Of a DNA stretch of 64,000 bases, positions 42,817 through 52,682 are shown one piece after another. Within the stretch, counting starts at the first letter, position 1. The number at the start of each line of letters is the position of its first letter. The stretch comes from Bacillota bacterium. Lineage in GTDB: Bacteria; Bacillota; Clostridia; Lachnospirales; Lachnospiraceae. The DNA is taken from NCBI GenBank assembly GCA_023435895.1, contig JAEZLH010000017.1, positions 1 to 64,000 on the forward strand, written 5' to 3'. A model generated the notes under the pieces. It searched no databases and was not told the DNA's origin. It worked only from the letters and a program-made list of their open reading frames with translations. The translations under genes and the position numbers were made by a program.

Positions 42817-43931
42817 GGAAGGTTGTCATAATATTTGCCGGGATATTTTCTTTATTGGCTGTCATGCTTGTGGTATTTATGATCTATATCATAAATCATA
42901 ATGGCAACGAAACAGGAAGTCCCATAGAATTAAAGCTTGTGAATACCCAGCAGATTAAGTTAGGGGATATAAATAATATTGAGATAAAGTATTATGCTGA
43001 TGATATCGAGTTTTATAAAAGTGAGAGTAGCGATTTGATTCTAAAGGAATACAAAACGTACACACCTACCCAGGAGGAACTTGCAATAATCATTTCCAAG
43101 AATGGTCAGCTATCCATAGAAGGGGAACAAGGGAATAAAAAGGGGTTTAGCTGGAGTAATCACTATGGCAAAGCAGAAGTATATCTTCCGTCTGACTATG
43201 TGAAAAATCTTAACGTATCAACTAGCAGTGGAAAAATCAAGTCGGATTTATCTTTTAAATTTGATGATTTTCAAGCGGTAAGTGCTAGTGGTGAAATCAG
43301 ATTCAATGAAGTGATAGGGCAAAAGCTTCAGTTTTCGACTGCCAGTGGCAATATTACTCTTGAGAAAACAGAGGGGAATCGCAAAGTAATTACTACCAGC
43401 GGAAGTATAAAATTGAATAGTGGGGATGGGGATAGTTTTGTACAATCTTCCTCAGGAGCAATTTATATAAAAGGCTCTAATGGAGCAATTAGTGCAAAAT
43501 CGATCAGCGGAAATATTAAGATTGCGGATAACTCAGGTACAAAGGATTTGGGGACCTCATCAGGTACAATTATCGTTGATCATTCCAGTGGTGATATTTA
43601 TGCAAAATCTGTAAGTGGAGCCATAAAAATTGATTCTTTGGAGGGGAACTGTAAGCTTGAATCGGTATCAGGCGTACTAACACTTGATATTCAAAAACTG
43701 AAAGATACAATTACCATGAACTCTACCAGTGGTGATATAAAGTTAAAGGTTCCGGGTACATCAGCATTTGGGATAAAAGCGGATGGCGTAAGTGGAAGAG
43801 TAAGGACTAATTTTGATGATTTGATTACGATAGATCAGAACAAGAATCATGCAAGCGGTTCCGTCGGAGAGAATATCGAAACCAGTATTCAGCTTAACAG
43901 TGTCAGTGGTAACATTAGTGTGCAAAGATAA
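42813..43931 (+). CDS. DUF4097 family beta-strand repeat protein
   Basis: A 372-residue exported protein with an N-terminal membrane anchor (about 5-25). From about residue 125 it is built from short beta repeats of 17-22 residues carrying S-[AS]-SG-x-I (for example STSSGKIKSD, SASGEIRFNE, STASGNITLE, SVSGAIKIDS), the DUF4097 beta-helix. It ends in SVSGNISVQR. Last gene of the PadR unit, ATGA-coupled to the DUF1700-like gene. It is probably displayed outside the membrane. Confidence 0.93.
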   Translation: MRKVVIIFAGIFSLLAVMLVVFMIYIINHNGNETGSPIELKLVNTQQIKLGDINNIEIKYYADDIEFYKSESSDLILKEYKTYTPTQEELAIIISKNGQLSIEGEQGNKKGFSWSNHYGKAEVYLPSDYVKNLNVSTSSGKIKSDLSFKFDDFQAVSASGEIRFNEVIGQKLQFSTASGNITLEKTEGNRKVITTSGSIKLNSGDGDSFVQSSSGAIYIKGSNGAISAKSISGNIKIADNSGTKDLGTSSGTIIVDHSSGDIYAKSVSGAIKIDSLEGNCKLESVSGVLTLDIQKLKDTITMNSTSGDIKLKVPGTSAFGIKADGVSGRVRTNFDDLITIDQNKNHASGSVGENIETSIQLNSVSGNISVQR

Positions 43932-43954
43932 GCTATAGGATATGTTAAAACTTA

Positions 43955-44078
43955 TGACTAGGGTGTCAAAAGGTCTGTTTATACTGTGGCAGTGGCAAAT
44001 TGCACAAAGATAAAAGATACATGCTTCGATGATAATGCCTATGGACTCTTTTGAAATACCCTTTTGACACCCTAATCA
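43955..44078. mobile_element. MITE-like palindromic repeat, best-preserved short form
   Basis: A 124-bp element with terminal inverted repeats TGACTAGGGTGTCAAAAGG and CCTTTTGACACCCTAATCA. The middle holds CTGTTTATACTGTGGCAGTG, TTTGCACAAAG-like and CATGCTTCGATGATAATGCC blocks shared with the other copies. It encodes nothing. It lies 24 bp after the DUF4097 stop. The rest of the gap to 44310 shows no gene. Confidence 0.9.
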
Positions 44079-44310
44079 ACTTATTTGTAGTTTAACATCG
44101 TCCATGCAATGCAAAAGAATAGAGAGAATGTGTTTTCCGGTGAGTAACTGTATTCGTGGGTACTTAGTTTTCAGCAATTTAGAAATCTATGTATTACTAC
44201 CTATTACAATAAAGAGGAGTGACTCACTTATGAAACGCGTTCTCTTTCGTCGTATACATAGCATTTAGGTTGAACTGTAACAATATTTGTAGAAGAAAAT
44301 ACTTAAAGTA

Positions 44311-44355
44311 TTGACAGATTAGTTAAGTTCGTTATAATATATCTAAAAGATATAT
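44311..44355 (+). promoter_or_regulatory. Promoter of flavodoxin-PadR operon with inverted repeat
   Basis: TTGACA (44311-44316), 16-nt spacer, TATAAT (44333-44338). The perfect repeat ATATATC-TAAAA-GATATAT (44337-44355) covers the expected transcription start. The PadR protein encoded second in the operon may bind here and repress. Confidence 0.75.
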
Positions 44356-44375
44356 GTATGAAAGGACAGAGCCAT

Positions 44376-44867
44376 ATGAAAGCAGCAATGATCTATTACT
44401 CCCTGGAAGGAAATATGGAGTACATCGCAAAAAGAATTTGTCAAAAAACTGGAGCGGATATTATTAAACTGACCCCCAGCAAGGAGTATCCCACCGGAAA
44501 GATTAGCAAGTTCATCTGGGGAGGGAAAAGCGTTACCTTTGGCGAGAAACCGAGTTTATTAAATGAAAAAATAAAGCTAGAAGAGTATGATACCCTAATT
44601 ATCGGTTCTCCCATATGGGCAGGAACCTTTACACCTCCAATCAATACCTTTTTATATGAGTACGAAATAAGTGATAAAAATATCATTCTGGTAGCCACAC
44701 ATGCCGGTGGCGGCGGTGAGAAGAGTTTTCAGAAGATGCGGGGTCTCTTAGCGAACAATGAAATACTCGGAACTTTTGAATTTAAGAATCCGACGCATAC
44801 CAAGGATGAAAGTGTTGAAGAAAAGCTGGACCAGATATTACAATTATTACAGAAGGCTTCACAATAA
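44376..44867 (+). CDS. Flavodoxin
   Basis: A 163-residue flavodoxin-like protein: FMN phosphate loop YYSLEGNMEYIA near the N-terminus (in place of the classical T-x-T-G-x-T), YDTLIIGSPIWAGTFTPPINTFL in key blocks, and ATHAGGGGEKSFQKM near 110. Such proteins carry electrons or form the FMN domain of NAD(P)H-dependent reductases. ATG 44376 is chosen (AAAGGA upstream); the earlier ATG 44358 has no ribosome site. It is coupled to a PadR regulator (1-bp overlap). Confidence 0.9.
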   Translation: MKAAMIYYSLEGNMEYIAKRICQKTGADIIKLTPSKEYPTGKISKFIWGGKSVTFGEKPSLLNEKIKLEEYDTLIIGSPIWAGTFTPPINTFLYEYEISDKNIILVATHAGGGGEKSFQKMRGLLANNEILGTFEFKNPTHTKDESVEEKLDQILQLLQKASQ

Positions 44868-45457
44868 TGAAGAAAAAAACAAGATATGTCATACTTGGTC
44901 TGCTTCGAGATGAAGAATTGACCGGTTACGAACTCAAAAGTCAGATAGATCTGAGGATGTCCTTCTTTTGGAAGGAAAGCTATGGACAGCTTTATCCGGA
45001 ACTAAACACTATGGTGAAGGAAGGACTTCTACTCGGTAGGGAAGAAAACGAGGAGAATAATCGAGGTAAGATCAGGTATTCCATTACGGAGAGTGGCAGG
45101 GATGTGTTTAATCAATGGATGAGTGAAGATTTTGAAAAGGATACGGTTAGAAGTGAAGCATTGCTTAAATTCTTTCTTGCCGACGATAGTAATAAATTGG
45201 ATCTAATAAAGCATTTAGAAAAGTTCTATCATCAAAATCATGAAACCTTGGAGCTGTATCAAAAATTTCATCAATCGCTGATGCCCTATAAAGAATTTCA
45301 TAATCATAGCTACATCCTTCAGATGCTTGATCTTGGAATAAAACAACAGAGCCTGTATTGTGAATGGAGTCAGAATTATATTGGGGAATTAAAGAAAGAA
45401 AACTATGATTTAAGAAGTAAGGCTTCAAGGATAAATAGTAGGACGCTTAATGATTGA
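44867..45457 (+). CDS. PadR family regulator, long type
   Basis: A 196-residue regulator: the N-terminal winged helix has YVILGLLRDEELTGYELKSQI, SYGQLYPELNTMVKEGLL and GKIRYSITESGRDVFNQW, followed by a C-terminal helical domain (about 90-190) of the PadR/VirR (AphA-like) type. It is translationally coupled to the flavodoxin gene and probably regulates that operon in response to a redox or aromatic compound (inference). Confidence 0.92.
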   Translation: MKKKTRYVILGLLRDEELTGYELKSQIDLRMSFFWKESYGQLYPELNTMVKEGLLLGREENEENNRGKIRYSITESGRDVFNQWMSEDFEKDTVRSEALLKFFLADDSNKLDLIKHLEKFYHQNHETLELYQKFHQSLMPYKEFHNHSYILQMLDLGIKQQSLYCEWSQNYIGELKKENYDLRSKASRINSRTLND

Positions 45458-45529
45458 GCTCCTTACTTGAACAGAATGAGGGCTAAACATTGAAATATTA
45501 CTAATAAGCTAGAGAGGGAGAAGTGATTT

Positions 45530-45979
45530 ATGAAAAAATATAAAATTAGTTTCTCTCCATTAGGACTTATACTCTTTATGATTCCTATGATTCCTAATCT
45601 ATATTGGGCAATCGTCCCACCTAAAGCTTTGGAGCTATTAGATAATGAACCAGTCCTTCCTATATTCGGAGTATTGCAGGAGGTATGCAGGTTTCTTATG
45701 ATTGGCTTACTAATTATGGTGGTGAATACTAATAGGCAAAATACTTCTCATAAAAAATGGTTCATGGTTATTGGAACGCTTTGCATGTTAGCTTATTTTA
45801 TATCCTGGGTAGTATACTACAATTCCATCATAACTCCTTATATTTTAATGGCAATGGCAGTATTGCCAACCATATATTTTATTTGTGCATGTTTGTATCA
45901 AGAAAATTATCTTGCTTTTTGTCCGGCTATATTATTCGGGGGAATTCATATTACGACTACCGCCATAAACTATCTGTAA
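45530..45979 (+). CDS. Membrane protein (149 aa)
   Basis: Four or five hydrophobic segments (about 8-28, 45-66, 74-94, 100-120, 124-146) and few charged residues. GAGAGGGAG precedes the ATG. It lies 72 bp after the PadR gene and may belong to the same unit. No family recognised. The stop codon lies in the left arm of a terminator-like hairpin. Confidence 0.75.
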   Translation: MKKYKISFSPLGLILFMIPMIPNLYWAIVPPKALELLDNEPVLPIFGVLQEVCRFLMIGLLIMVVNTNRQNTSHKKWFMVIGTLCMLAYFISWVVYYNSIITPYILMAMAVLPTIYFICACLYQENYLAFCPAILFGGIHITTTAINYL

Positions 45980-45999
45980 AGTGCTCTTACAGATAGTTT
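45967..45999 (+). terminator. Terminator-like hairpin overlapping a stop codon
   Basis: AAACTATCTGTAA (45967-45979) pairs perfectly with TTACAGATAGTTT (45987-45999); a short T-rich tail follows. Confidence 0.7.
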
Positions 46000-46415
46000 G
46001 TTGTGGTGGGAAGGCTTGGTTTATTGATAAATTGTTCCGATTACAACATTTTTAGCATATTGTATCCTATGAGCTTGGAGTCATTTCCAGGCTTCTTCTT
46101 TTTCTTTGGTCTGTTTATCCCGCGCTTCCTCCAGTTCTTTGGTCAGTTTCGAGTGACACCAAACCCACCATGGGTAAAGAGATTAGAAAGAAAAAGTCAC
46201 CTCAATCGGCAGTCTGATAAGCTACTTGTAAAAGGAGGAGAGGAGATTATATTTACATATTATAGTGATTATGGTATCTTTATATATAATTCTATACAAC
46301 AGTAAAGTATTATGAGCTACAGAAATTAGACATTGAAAGGAAGATGTAATAACTGCCTTCTATCCAAACGTTTTAGCAAGATCAAAAATCTAGAATTAAT
46401 GCGGAGGTTACTCAC
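46000..46415. other. Intergenic region with a coiled-coil coding ghost on the minus strand
   Basis: No intact gene in about 415 bp. On the minus strand 46172-46081 reads a stop-ended fragment containing KLTKELEEARDKQTKEKEEA, a charged helical pattern with higher GC than its surroundings. It lacks a start and looks like the end of a lost gene. A 100-codon plus-strand frame across it is not convincing. Confidence 0.35.
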
Positions 46416-49400
46416 TTGAAGAAAAGAATAATGTCATTTTTGATTATTATGGCTTTGGTTTTTACACAACTATCACCTTTGGCGGATAATATACATGTGT
46501 CTGCCCAGGTTGATCAGCCTCAAAACCAGACTAGCGATAGTAAAGATGTAATGGAGGATGTAGCCAATAGTGTGCAACCTACTGACGATATTGGGAATTT
46601 AGATGTTGCAAATCCATTTGAAAATATGGATAAAATAAGAGCTCGTGGTGTTAAATTTTCGACAGAAGCTTACCAAGGAAAAGTAAAAAGCGAGATTAAG
46701 GACTATAATGAACAAACACATTCAGAAAAAGAGATTTTTAATAATGATAAAAACTGTTATATTATCAGGTTTCGAGATGATGTGGCATTAAGTGATATAT
46801 ATGATTGCATAAGAACCATGAATTATAAATTGCTGGCAGGTAGTAAACAGCGGATGTTTAAAATTGAAATTGGGGATATAAAAGCATTTCGTGATAAGTA
46901 TTCTTCTCTTGTAAAATACATAGAAAAACCTACCTCACTTAAATTAAGTGACGTAACTCCAAATGATTCTGAATATAGTAGTCAATGGGCTTTGCCGGAT
47001 ATGAATCTTCCATCTGCTTGGGATATTACAAAAGGCTCAAATAATGTTAAAGTGGCTATTATTGATAGTGGATTGTATCGCAATCATGAAGATCTTCAAG
47101 GTTCAAATTTCCTGACTGGATATGATGTGTGCCAGAACAAGGCCGGTGTGACATCGGATGAGGAAGGGCATGGTACTATGGTGGCAAGTGTTATTGGTGC
47201 TACTACGAATAACCGAAAGGGTGTTGCCGGGGCATGTTGGAACATAACCATCGTTCCTTACAAGGTTATGGATCGGTATGGAGATATCTCTTCTGATGAT
47301 GTCATAACAGCGATTATGATGGCAGCCGATGACGGGTGTGATGTTATTAATATGAGTCTTGGCGGCTATGAGATTGATAAGGCAACCCAGGATGCAATTA
47401 ATTACGCATATAATAAAGGGTGTATCGTGGTAGCGGCTGCAGGAAATGAAGGTGATTCAGATGATCCAGATAGCGGTAAGTACAGCTATCCGGCATCCTG
47501 TAATCATGTCATCAGTGCAGCAGCGATTAATAGTTCAAATTCAGCATCCTCCTTCTCCCAGCATAATAATTTGGTGGACGTAAGTGCACCGGGTGAAAAT
47601 GTTTTGGTTGCATCCGCAAATGGGGCAAGCGTATATTCTAAGGCGAGTGGAACATCATTTTCATCACCATATGTTGCATCTGTGGCTGCACTTGCCAGAT
47701 CCTTGGATGACGGAATTAATCAGGATTTTTTTGAGAAGTTTATTAAAGAAACAAGTACGGATTTAGGAGACTCTTCCTATGATAATTACTATGGTTGGGG
47801 GTTAATTAATGCGAAGAAGATTGTACAAAAAGCGAAATATCCCAGTGTTATAGGAGTTACGGAGAATGCTACCTATAATGGGGCAAAAAAAATTATCTTC
47901 TCTAGTGGAAAAGCTACGTTAAATGGAGTAGCATTTGTCTCAGGAACTACAGTTAGTAAAAATGGAACCTATACATTGATTATCACTAACAGCGTCGGGA
48001 AAATAACAACAATACATTTTACAATTGATGCCCCCCTTGTGTTAAAAGACATCAAAAACAACGCTTCTTATAACACGGATAAATCAATCGTATTTAATTA
48101 CGGAACTGCTACACTGAATGGAAAAACCATTGCCAGCGGATATGTGGTAAAAGCGGAAGGCAAATATACAGTCGTATTAACCAGCCCCTTAGGGGGAAAG
48201 GCTACCTACAATTTTACAATCGATAAAACAAAACCGGTTGTAACAGGTGTTGAGAATGGCAAAACCTTTAGTGGTAAAGTAACCATTACCTTTAATGAGG
48301 GAACTGCAAATTTAAATGGAAGTAAGATTAATAGCGGGTATATTCTTGCCACAAACGGAGTATTTCATTTGGTAGTTACAGATGCTGCCGGTAATGCGCT
48401 GACATTGGACTTTACATTAATCAATAATGAATCAAGCATAACAACGGTGGACAGCCCTCAAATAAAAAAATGGGTATATGATGATACCTATAAGTATTTG
48501 TTTGCAATTTCAGAGGATGGTCAATCGATACTATATATTAATGCATCGACCCTTAAGGTGGATAAAACCTTGAAGCTAGCAGCACCTGCATCTGATCTTA
48601 TATCCAGTGAAGGAAAATTATATATTTCAATTAATTCAAAAAAGCAAATCTATATAGCTGATATTGCAACTACCGCAATAGTAAAAACTCTAAGTACAAC
48701 AAAAGATGCGTATCGAATGATAAAGGACGGCTCTGTGATTTATTATATACAAGGAGAGCAAGGGTGTGAAGTTCATAGCTATAATTTGACAACGGATATT
48801 GATAAGAAATTAAATACTGGAAATATACACAATGGGGAGATGGCAATAAATCCGATCCAACATTTATTGTACTTTGGGGAGTCGGGCTTATCAGGATGTC
48901 ATTTGTATTATTACAATATAACGGAAGATAAAATTATCGGAACATCAACCTATGATAATGGTTATGGCTATTCATATCCACAAAGAGGACTTGTATATGA
49001 TGGAAAATATGTGTTTTATGCCGGAAGAGCTTTTGATCCTAACAATGTCACCCATGTTGAGGGAGATTATGATAGTAATAAACAAGTAGGCCATGTATAT
49101 AACGGGATGGTGTTCACAGCCAATAGTATATATGACGAGGAGAGCCATGTAAAATTAGGCAGTTTTAAAACCGATACAGAATTAATTAGTGTTTCACAAG
49201 ATGGAAGAAACTTGTTTGTATATAATAGTGGAAAGCTAACTAGATACACAGATACTATAAAAGCCATTGATAAATCCTCCATAATAAAATTAATTGGAGG
49301 CACTTATCCCCCTAAAATTCCTTCCACTACTACAAGTAAGAAAACTGATGACACTGAAAGAACTCTTAAGATGACTTCAGAGCTTACAAAATGGGTTTAT

Positions 49401-52400
49401 AATGGCGATACACAGATGCTTTATGCAATCTCAAACAATGATAAAGCTCTGTTTTTCATAAATAAGAAGACCCTTAATATTGAAAAGACCATACGTTTAA
49501 AAAGCCAGCCCACAGACATAATCATCGATGATGGATTTCTATATGTTGCATTAGATGACGCTAACCAAATATTACAGATTGATATTAAAACTGGAAAAGT
49601 AACAAAACAATTTTACGTGAAGTTTGATCCGTATCAAATAGTAAAAGATGGTAATTATCTCTTTTATGCAGCACGTGATCAAGGGCGTGATGTTTCTCGA
49701 TATGATGTTACTACTGGTATTGACGAGAAATTAGGAATTCGAACGTTATCCAGCCCGAGTCTTGCTGTTAATCATGATAAAAAAATCTTGTATATTGGTG
49801 AATCAAATAGCACCAGTGCGAGGCTTTATTATTATGATATGGAAAAGAACACAGTTATCGGCGTTACTGATGATAGTAGCAATCTTTATAATAGAACTAC
49901 GATCTATGATGGTACTTACGTATTTTATAATGGAGCGGTATATGATTCCAATGCGCCAAAGTTAGTAGAATCACTGGGAAGTAGCAATATTATTTTTGTA
50001 AAATACGGATTTATTTTCACCCAGAACAAAATTTACTCGGAAGACGAGTTCTCTCTAATAACTGAATTGCCACAAAGCTCTGAATTGATTGAAGTTTCAA
50101 ATAATTATGATCTCTTTCTTTATAGTAAGAAGAATCAAACGATTGTGAAAGAGTTGGGAGAGAGCCCCAAAGTAACAGGAGTGGAAGACGGTAAGGGATA
50201 TATCAATTCGGTTACCATTACTTTTGATTATGGTACAGCACTTTTGGACGGCAAGCCATTCATCAGTGGAGGAAAGGTTACGTCAGCCGGTGATCATAAA
50301 CTTATCGTAAGCGGTGATGAAAATAATAACACGGAAGTTCGATTTACCATATATAACGAGCAACCCGGTGATAATACACCGATTAAATTTGCGGATGAAA
50401 ATCTGAAACAGGCATTACTTGACATGGAGGTTGATGCAAACCGGGATGGAGAGATTACACAAGGTGAGATGAGGGTTGAAACAGGAGAATTATATTTGGA
50501 TGAATATGATATTACGAATTTATCCGGACTCCAGTATGCGATTAATCTGACTTGGTTAGAGCTTTCGGACAATAATATTAGTGATTTAAAACCACTGTCC
50601 GGCTTGACGAAATTAACCTATTTGGACTTAGGGATGAATAAAATCAGTGATTTATCACCTTTATCACCACTTGATAACTTATCCACCTTATATCTGAATG
50701 GCAATAAAATTACCGATATCAAAGTTGTTAGTAAGATGAAAAAATTGGAGGAGCTTGATTTATCTTCTAATCAGATTACTGACATCAGTGCCTTAGCTGG
50801 ATTGACTAATTTAAACTCCTTGTATTTGTTGAAGAATAAAATATCGAGTATTACTTCTCTGGGAGCGCTTACAAAATTATGTTATTTGGATATTTCCTCA
50901 AATACAGTCGTTGATATTACTACTTTATCTAAGCTGACATCTTTGGGAATGGATGAGGGGGTACTAAATCTATCAGGAAATCAAATTACGAATATCAGTG
51001 CATTAAGTAAACTTACGAAGCTGACCACTCTTATGTTATCAGGCAACCCAATCGCTGGAATAAATGCATTGGGTCAATTAACTAAGCTGGACATGTTGGA
51101 TATATCGGATTGCGGTTTAAAGGAATTGAAAGGAATTGATCAATTAAAGAACCTGTCTTATCTTGATGGATCCAAAAATCATATTACTGATATCAATCCA
51201 ATATCTAAGTTAACGAAACTGGAATTCCTTGATTTATCAGGTAATCCTATTCATGATGTAACACCGATTAAAACAACCGGATTATATGTACTATATTTAT
51301 CGAATTGTGGTATTACGAATATAAGTTCTCTGAAGGATCTGAAAGGGATTAAATATCTGGATTTATCGAAGAACAGCATTGTGAATATTTCTTCCCTGGG
51401 GACACTAGAAAATTTGGTAAGTATTAATCTGTCAAATAATCAACTCACGGACATAGAGCCATTAAAAGAATTTGAGCCCTTTTATTTAGATCTTTCGTAT
51501 AATTATCTTGATACGTCAAATGCTTCAAGAACAATGGAGATAATTAATGATTTTATTGATTTTTCTGAATGTGAAGTGATTTATACTCCGCAAAAGGATT
51601 TATCCAAGGCTCCCAAACCTGTTATCAAGATATCGGATTATGTGAAGACAGCCACAAATAAGAATATTACTGTAACGGCCACAACGGATAAAGGAAAATT
51701 AAATGCAACAAGCCATACCTTTACACAGAATGGAAGTTATACGTTTGTTGCGACGGACAATTTGGGTAAATCCTCTTCTGTGACAGTGAAGATCACTAAC
51801 ATAGATAAAAAGCCACCTGTGATTACTATTAAACCATATAATACAGCACCAACATATTCAAAGGTTGTAGTATATGCTGCCGTCAATGAAGGTACTCTAA
51901 ATGCATCTAGTCACACATTTACAAAGAATGGCACATTTACCTTCTCAGCCACGGATAGCGCAGGTAATAAGTCACAGGTTACAATCTCAATAAAGAACAT
52001 ACTCGAGGGTTATACAATTAACTTCAATACACAAGGTGGAAATACCATATCCTCAAAGAAGGTTGCATTAAATGCCAAAATATCAGCTCCTGCGTCCCCT
52101 AAAAGAAGCGGATATGTATTTGAAGGATGGTACACAGCAGCAAACGGAGGAACAAAGGTAGTATTCCCATATAAGGTAAAGTCAAATGTAACCCTTTATG
52201 CCCATTGGAAGCTTGGGACTCCAACTGCCTTAAAGGGAAGCAAATCAACCAAAACATCGGTTAGATTGACCTGGAAAGGAGTATCCGGTGTTTCCGGATA
52301 TGAGGTATATTATGGAACCTCATCCTCCTCGGTAAAGAAGTTGGCATCGACCATTACTACAAATAGTTATACAAAAACAGGGTTGGCGAAGAGAAAGACA

Positions 52401-52487
52401 TACTACTTCAAAGTCAGAGCATACAAAGTAGTGGGTGGCAAAAAGTTGTATAGTAGTTATACGAAAGTTGTGAAGGTGAAGCTGTAA
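46416..52487 (+). CDS. Giant secreted subtilase with propeller, leucine-rich-repeat, InlB and Fn3 domains
   Basis: A 2023-residue protein starting at TTG 46416 (GGAGG 8 nt upstream). Domains: signal peptide (1-31); S8 subtilisin (about 190-475) with Asp217 (IIDSG), His252 (GHGT), Asn343 (AAGNEG) and Ser414 (GTSFSSP); three Ig-like adhesion modules (476-675); two paralogous YVTN/propeller-like domains (about 680-960 and 989-1245); a fourth Ig-like module (1249-1320); an EF-hand-like DANRDGEIT; about 15 leucine-rich repeats of 22 residues (1345-1715); two Ig/PKD-like modules (1731-1862); an InlB B-repeat (1865-1930); and an Fn3 domain (1932-2023). There is no LPXTG or S-layer motif, so attachment may be through the repeats. 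It is a single-gene unit with a terminator. Confidence 0.95.
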   Translation: MKKRIMSFLIIMALVFTQLSPLADNIHVSAQVDQPQNQTSDSKDVMEDVANSVQPTDDIGNLDVANPFENMDKIRARGVKFSTEAYQGKVKSEIKDYNEQTHSEKEIFNNDKNCYIIRFRDDVALSDIYDCIRTMNYKLLAGSKQRMFKIEIGDIKAFRDKYSSLVKYIEKPTSLKLSDVTPNDSEYSSQWALPDMNLPSAWDITKGSNNVKVAIIDSGLYRNHEDLQGSNFLTGYDVCQNKAGVTSDEEGHGTMVASVIGATTNNRKGVAGACWNITIVPYKVMDRYGDISSDDVITAIMMAADDGCDVINMSLGGYEIDKATQDAINYAYNKGCIVVAAAGNEGDSDDPDSGKYSYPASCNHVISAAAINSSNSASSFSQHNNLVDVSAPGENVLVASANGASVYSKASGTSFSSPYVASVAALARSLDDGINQDFFEKFIKETSTDLGDSSYDNYYGWGLINAKKIVQKAKYPSVIGVTENATYNGAKKIIFSSGKATLNGVAFVSGTTVSKNGTYTLIITNSVGKITTIHFTIDAPLVLKDIKNNASYNTDKSIVFNYGTATLNGKTIASGYVVKAEGKYTVVLTSPLGGKATYNFTIDKTKPVVTGVENGKTFSGKVTITFNEGTANLNGSKINSGYILATNGVFHLVVTDAAGNALTLDFTLINNESSITTVDSPQIKKWVYDDTYKYLFAISEDGQSILYINASTLKVDKTLKLAAPASDLISSEGKLYISINSKKQIYIADIATTAIVKTLSTTKDAYRMIKDGSVIYYIQGEQGCEVHSYNLTTDIDKKLNTGNIHNGEMAINPIQHLLYFGESGLSGCHLYYYNITEDKIIGTSTYDNGYGYSYPQRGLVYDGKYVFYAGRAFDPNNVTHVEGDYDSNKQVGHVYNGMVFTANSIYDEESHVKLGSFKTDTELISVSQDGRNLFVYNSGKLTRYTDTIKAIDKSSIIKLIGGTYPPKIPSTTTSKKTDDTERTLKMTSELTKWVYNGDTQMLYAISNNDKALFFINKKTLNIEKTIRLKSQPTDIIIDDGFLYVALDDANQILQIDIKTGKVTKQFYVKFDPYQIVKDGNYLFYAARDQGRDVSRYDVTTGIDEKLGIRTLSSPSLAVNHDKKILYIGESNSTSARLYYYDMEKNTVIGVTDDSSNLYNRTTIYDGTYVFYNGAVYDSNAPKLVESLGSSNIIFVKYGFIFTQNKIYSEDEFSLITELPQSSELIEVSNNYDLFLYSKKNQTIVKELGESPKVTGVEDGKGYINSVTITFDYGTALLDGKPFISGGKVTSAGDHKLIVSGDENNNTEVRFTIYNEQPGDNTPIKFADENLKQALLDMEVDANRDGEITQGEMRVETGELYLDEYDITNLSGLQYAINLTWLELSDNNISDLKPLSGLTKLTYLDLGMNKISDLSPLSPLDNLSTLYLNGNKITDIKVVSKMKKLEELDLSSNQITDISALAGLTNLNSLYLLKNKISSITSLGALTKLCYLDISSNTVVDITTLSKLTSLGMDEGVLNLSGNQITNISALSKLTKLTTLMLSGNPIAGINALGQLTKLDMLDISDCGLKELKGIDQLKNLSYLDGSKNHITDINPISKLTKLEFLDLSGNPIHDVTPIKTTGLYVLYLSNCGITNISSLKDLKGIKYLDLSKNSIVNISSLGTLENLVSINLSNNQLTDIEPLKEFEPFYLDLSYNYLDTSNASRTMEIINDFIDFSECEVIYTPQKDLSKAPKPVIKISDYVKTATNKNITVTATTDKGKLNATSHTFTQNGSYTFVATDNLGKSSSVTVKITNIDKKPPVITIKPYNTAPTYSKVVVYAAVNEGTLNASSHTFTKNGTFTFSATDSAGNKSQVTISIKNILEGYTINFNTQGGNTISSKKVALNAKISAPASPKRSGYVFEGWYTAANGGTKVVFPYKVKSNVTLYAHWKLGTPTALKGSKSTKTSVRLTWKGVSGVSGYEVYYGTSSSSVKKLASTITTNSYTKTGLAKRKTYYFKVRAYKVVGGKKLYSSYTKVVKVKL

Positions 52488-52608
52488 ATGAGGTGGATTT
52501 TTTTGGTGAATAAGTGATAAATCGAAATAGAGAGGCATTACGATGGGTATATTTAGCAGATACATAATTAAACTAACCAGAAATTAAAAAAGAGATATTA
52601 AATCATAT

Positions 52609-52642
52609 ATACAGCCATCAGCGGAAACGTTGATGGCTGTAT
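52609..52642. terminator. Bidirectional terminator
   Basis: ATACAGCCATCA (52609-52620) pairs perfectly with TGATGGCTGTAT (52631-52642) around a 10-nt loop. It lies between the convergent subtilase and histidine-kinase genes, with A/T-rich flanks on both sides. Confidence 0.85.
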
Positions 52643-52682
52643 GTATATTCTTTAGATACAGTCAAATGACAATGTAATAATA

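Noticed and set aside
44349..44375. Upstream ATG 44358 as flavodoxin start
   Set aside because: It overlaps the inverted repeat and has no ribosome site, whereas ATG 44376 has AAAGGA at a usable distance and gives the typical flavodoxin N-terminus.
46003..46305. 100-codon plus-strand ORF with FFFFFG run
   Set aside because: No ribosome site, low-complexity composition, and the opposite strand has a better coding ghost.
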